Shown piece after piece: positions 52,091 to 64,000 of a stretch of DNA of 64,000 nucleotides. The stretch is from assembly GCA_025642075.2 (NCBI GenBank), contig JAODUO010000422.1:58501-122500 (forward strand). The letters are read 5' to 3'. This stretch comes from Ridgeia piscesae. Its lineage: Eukaryota > Annelida > Polychaeta > Sabellida > Siboglinidae. Position numbers and translations under genes: made by a program. The notes below the pieces were generated by a model, which was not told the DNA's origin, made no database searches, and was given only the letters and a program-made list of their open reading frames with translations. The number at the start of each line of letters is the position of its first letter. The stretch's first letter is position 1.

Positions 52091-54359
52091 TACCATGTTT
52101 TTTTTTTAAGTTAGTTAACCATAAATTTGATAAATGTATGAAATGTCTCCAGTGGTTGCCCTGAAGAGGCATGATTACCGCTAATGATCTACTGGCCAGT
52201 TCAAGTCAGAAGGGGTTGACAGGACATTAATTATAGTAGAGATGTCCACTTTTTGTCCAGCAGTGTTAGTGACCACTAGTGCCTATATACAAGGCAAGGC
52301 TAATGCAAGAAACTCAGTAGCTTGGATTTGGTAGTTTATATTATGTGATTGTAATTATAGAAACACATTAATAGAATGTGTGTGTGTTGTTATTCAGGCC
52401 TCAACATACGAGTGGTATAACTGTGGTGGGGTAAGCGTTAATGAATTTATTTATGGAAGAGTGTTTTAATCCCATTGCATAGTGTTTGACTGGCGAGCAT
52501 GTTCAACTGGCGGTTTATTGACTACAATATATATATATATATAATTGTGTGTGTGTTTGTGCGTGCGTGCGTGCGTGCGTGTGTGCGTGCGTGCGTGCAT
52601 GTGTGATACTACTTTCAAGATGACATGAGTAAAAAATTACTTATTTGACAAGTAGGGCAAATAAATTCACAGAAATAAACTAGGATATGTCAACAATTTA
52701 TTTACAATCAATAAAATCACATCTTGGCTGGAATGTAACATACATATATTTTGAATTAAGCAATAGAACCAACTTGAGCAATACACATATTTATATGTGT
52801 ATATCTTCATATATCATCAATTATGGAAACTGTATACAAAGAACATTCTAATAAACAGGTGTACGTATTAGTTTCTGATTATATATTATCATAATGCAGA
52901 GAAATTATTCACGCTCATAAACTATCATTATTGTGAATAAAGTGACATTAATATTTATATTGAATGAGTATGACTTGGCAGGTAGCCGACACACACACAA
53001 CTGGTGACGGGGAAAGAGGATGTTCCATAGTGGTTATATAGTTCAGGGTAATGTGAGGACATCAAATTAACAAAACATGCATTGATATTCAACAGTCATC
53101 ATGTGTCTACCTAGAGTTTTCCAGACAGACAATCATGTAACTAACAGCCCCTGAGCTTCCTGAGCAGACAGGAGCTATGAATGCCTGAGCACACAGGAGC
53201 TATGAATGCCTGAGCACACAGGAGCTATGAATGCCTGAGCACATAGGAGCTATGAGTGCCTGAGCAGTCAGGAGCTATGAATGTTGTGTTAATATTAACC
53301 ATGTTACAAAGTGACACCACAACAAAACATTAGACTATCAATTCTAGAATCCTAAACATTCATAGAAACACCTATGGAGGTGGTGTACAGTATACAAAGT
53401 AGTCTTTAAAAATGCACATCCAGCCTAAGCCAGCCAAAATGACAGCTGAGAAAATATCACGGTTGTTGACTCCTTCAAGTTTATTCTTACACTCAAACTT
53501 TTCAATTCCAACCACTACCTACTAACCAATCTGAAACCAGCCACGTTTGTGCGAAGTAGTAAATTCACATAAGTCTGTGCATTTAAATGTTGTACATTCA
53601 TACGTTCCAATCCTATCGGTTCAGTTGGAAGACTACCATTGTGATACATGTCTTCTACCACTTCCCAATCTTACACATCACACTGCTCTCATGGAATATC
53701 AACAACTGTCTCATTATACATAATATTACATTTCTAATCCGAGTACCACAGATGGCACCCACCATCCACTGCACCTTCTGCACCGTTCAGCATCACTACT
53801 GCTACTTAGGGCCACACAACACAACTACAAATCGTCTCTTTGTCACAGCTTTGTGCTGTTAGTGATATTACCCACCTCATCCTGCTTGAACAATGTCAGC
53901 AGATATGTACACTTTATAACACCACATCAGCAGCTGTAGAATCTAAAACATAACTACATGCCACGCTGACAAAACATTTGTGCAATTGTCCCAAATTTAC
54001 TCAATGCCAAATGTTCACACTACACCTACCTGGGGGTAGTATATATTGTGATTAGTAATTTCAGATTAAAACCCGAGATTCATAATAAACAAAACTATTA
54101 TTTTTTAAATATGTAAAAATTACTGAGTTAAACAAAATTTAAGTTATTTTGTTTGTTTCATTACTCACTGTTTACCTGACAAGAAACCATGTGACATGAA
54201 TCCTTAGCCATGCAAAGAGAGTAAACGTTGTGCTGAAATTAAAATCCAGTTTCTTGCCAGATAAACAGCATCTGCCTTCAGTCATTACGTCATTATCTTT
54301 TAGTCATCGATATCATCACTGTCTGCATCGTAACCTGGCCATGTCTCAATCAGGCTATG
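51178..54359. other. region between the small candidate and the acid phosphatase stop codon
   Basis: Includes a repeat-like stretch at 51360-51580, AT and GT microsatellites (52051-52082, 52530-52605), a 25-base repeat at 53158-53285 and unique sequence. The high part is probably the 3' UTR of the acid phosphatase gene; AATAAA on the minus strand near 53480 and 52693 are candidate polyadenylation signals. No coding exon was seen. Confidence 0.45.
53158..53285. repeat. 25-base tandem repeat, five copies
   Basis: ctgagcacacaggagctatg plus aatgc, five copies with minor changes, probably in the acid phosphatase 3' UTR. Confidence 0.9.

Positions 54360-64000
<9,641 letters not shown>

Overview
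The window is animal nuclear DNA: genes are split into many small GT-AG exons, introns carry decayed non-LTR retrotransposons and a tRNA-derived SINE, and satellite-like tandem repeats are extreme. Protein similarity and repeat content suggest an invertebrate, most likely a lophotrochozoan such as a mollusc. That placement is inference; no species can be named. All recognisable genes lie on the minus strand, so they run from high to low coordinates.

Gene 1 (2028 to at least 24454, minus) is a SENP1/SENP2-type SUMO protease. I recovered 17 exons by hand with compatible splice phases; one acceptor and the first exon(s) are uncertain. The His-Asp-Cys triad is intact. Gene 2 (28892-37636, minus) is a complete 9-coding-exon gene for a 324-residue secreted cysteine-rich protein with a signal peptide and a hydrophobic C-terminus (GPI or membrane anchor); every intron after the first is phase 1, and a TATA box lies upstream. 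Gene 3 (54360 to beyond 64000, minus) is the 3' part of a lysosomal-type histidine acid phosphatase (ACP2-like), with catalytic HD motif, membrane span and YxxV tail signal. A small two-exon candidate (49853-51177, minus) is weak. The genes share no obvious pathway.

The rest is introns and intergenic DNA. Between genes 1 and 2 and between 38 and 49 kb there are LINE and RTE fragments, (AT), (GT), (CA) and (GA) microsatellites, and diverged duplications. About 18 kb of the window is minisatellite.

The main discovery is that several minisatellites are built from copies of neighbouring exon edges. At least eight arrays in genes 1 and 3 appear to carry repeated splice donors, splice acceptors or coding fragments of the adjacent exon. 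One carries the sequence around the SENP1 catalytic aspartate and another the acid phosphatase catalytic HD motif. A ninth array of about 100 units interrupts the reverse-transcriptase tail of a LINE. The long open frames across these arrays (up to 1328 codons) are by-products of stop-free repeat units, not genes. Other notable items are a ~690 bp near-perfect inverted repeat inside gene 1, a perfect 64 bp palindrome, and a SUMO-interacting motif in gene 1.
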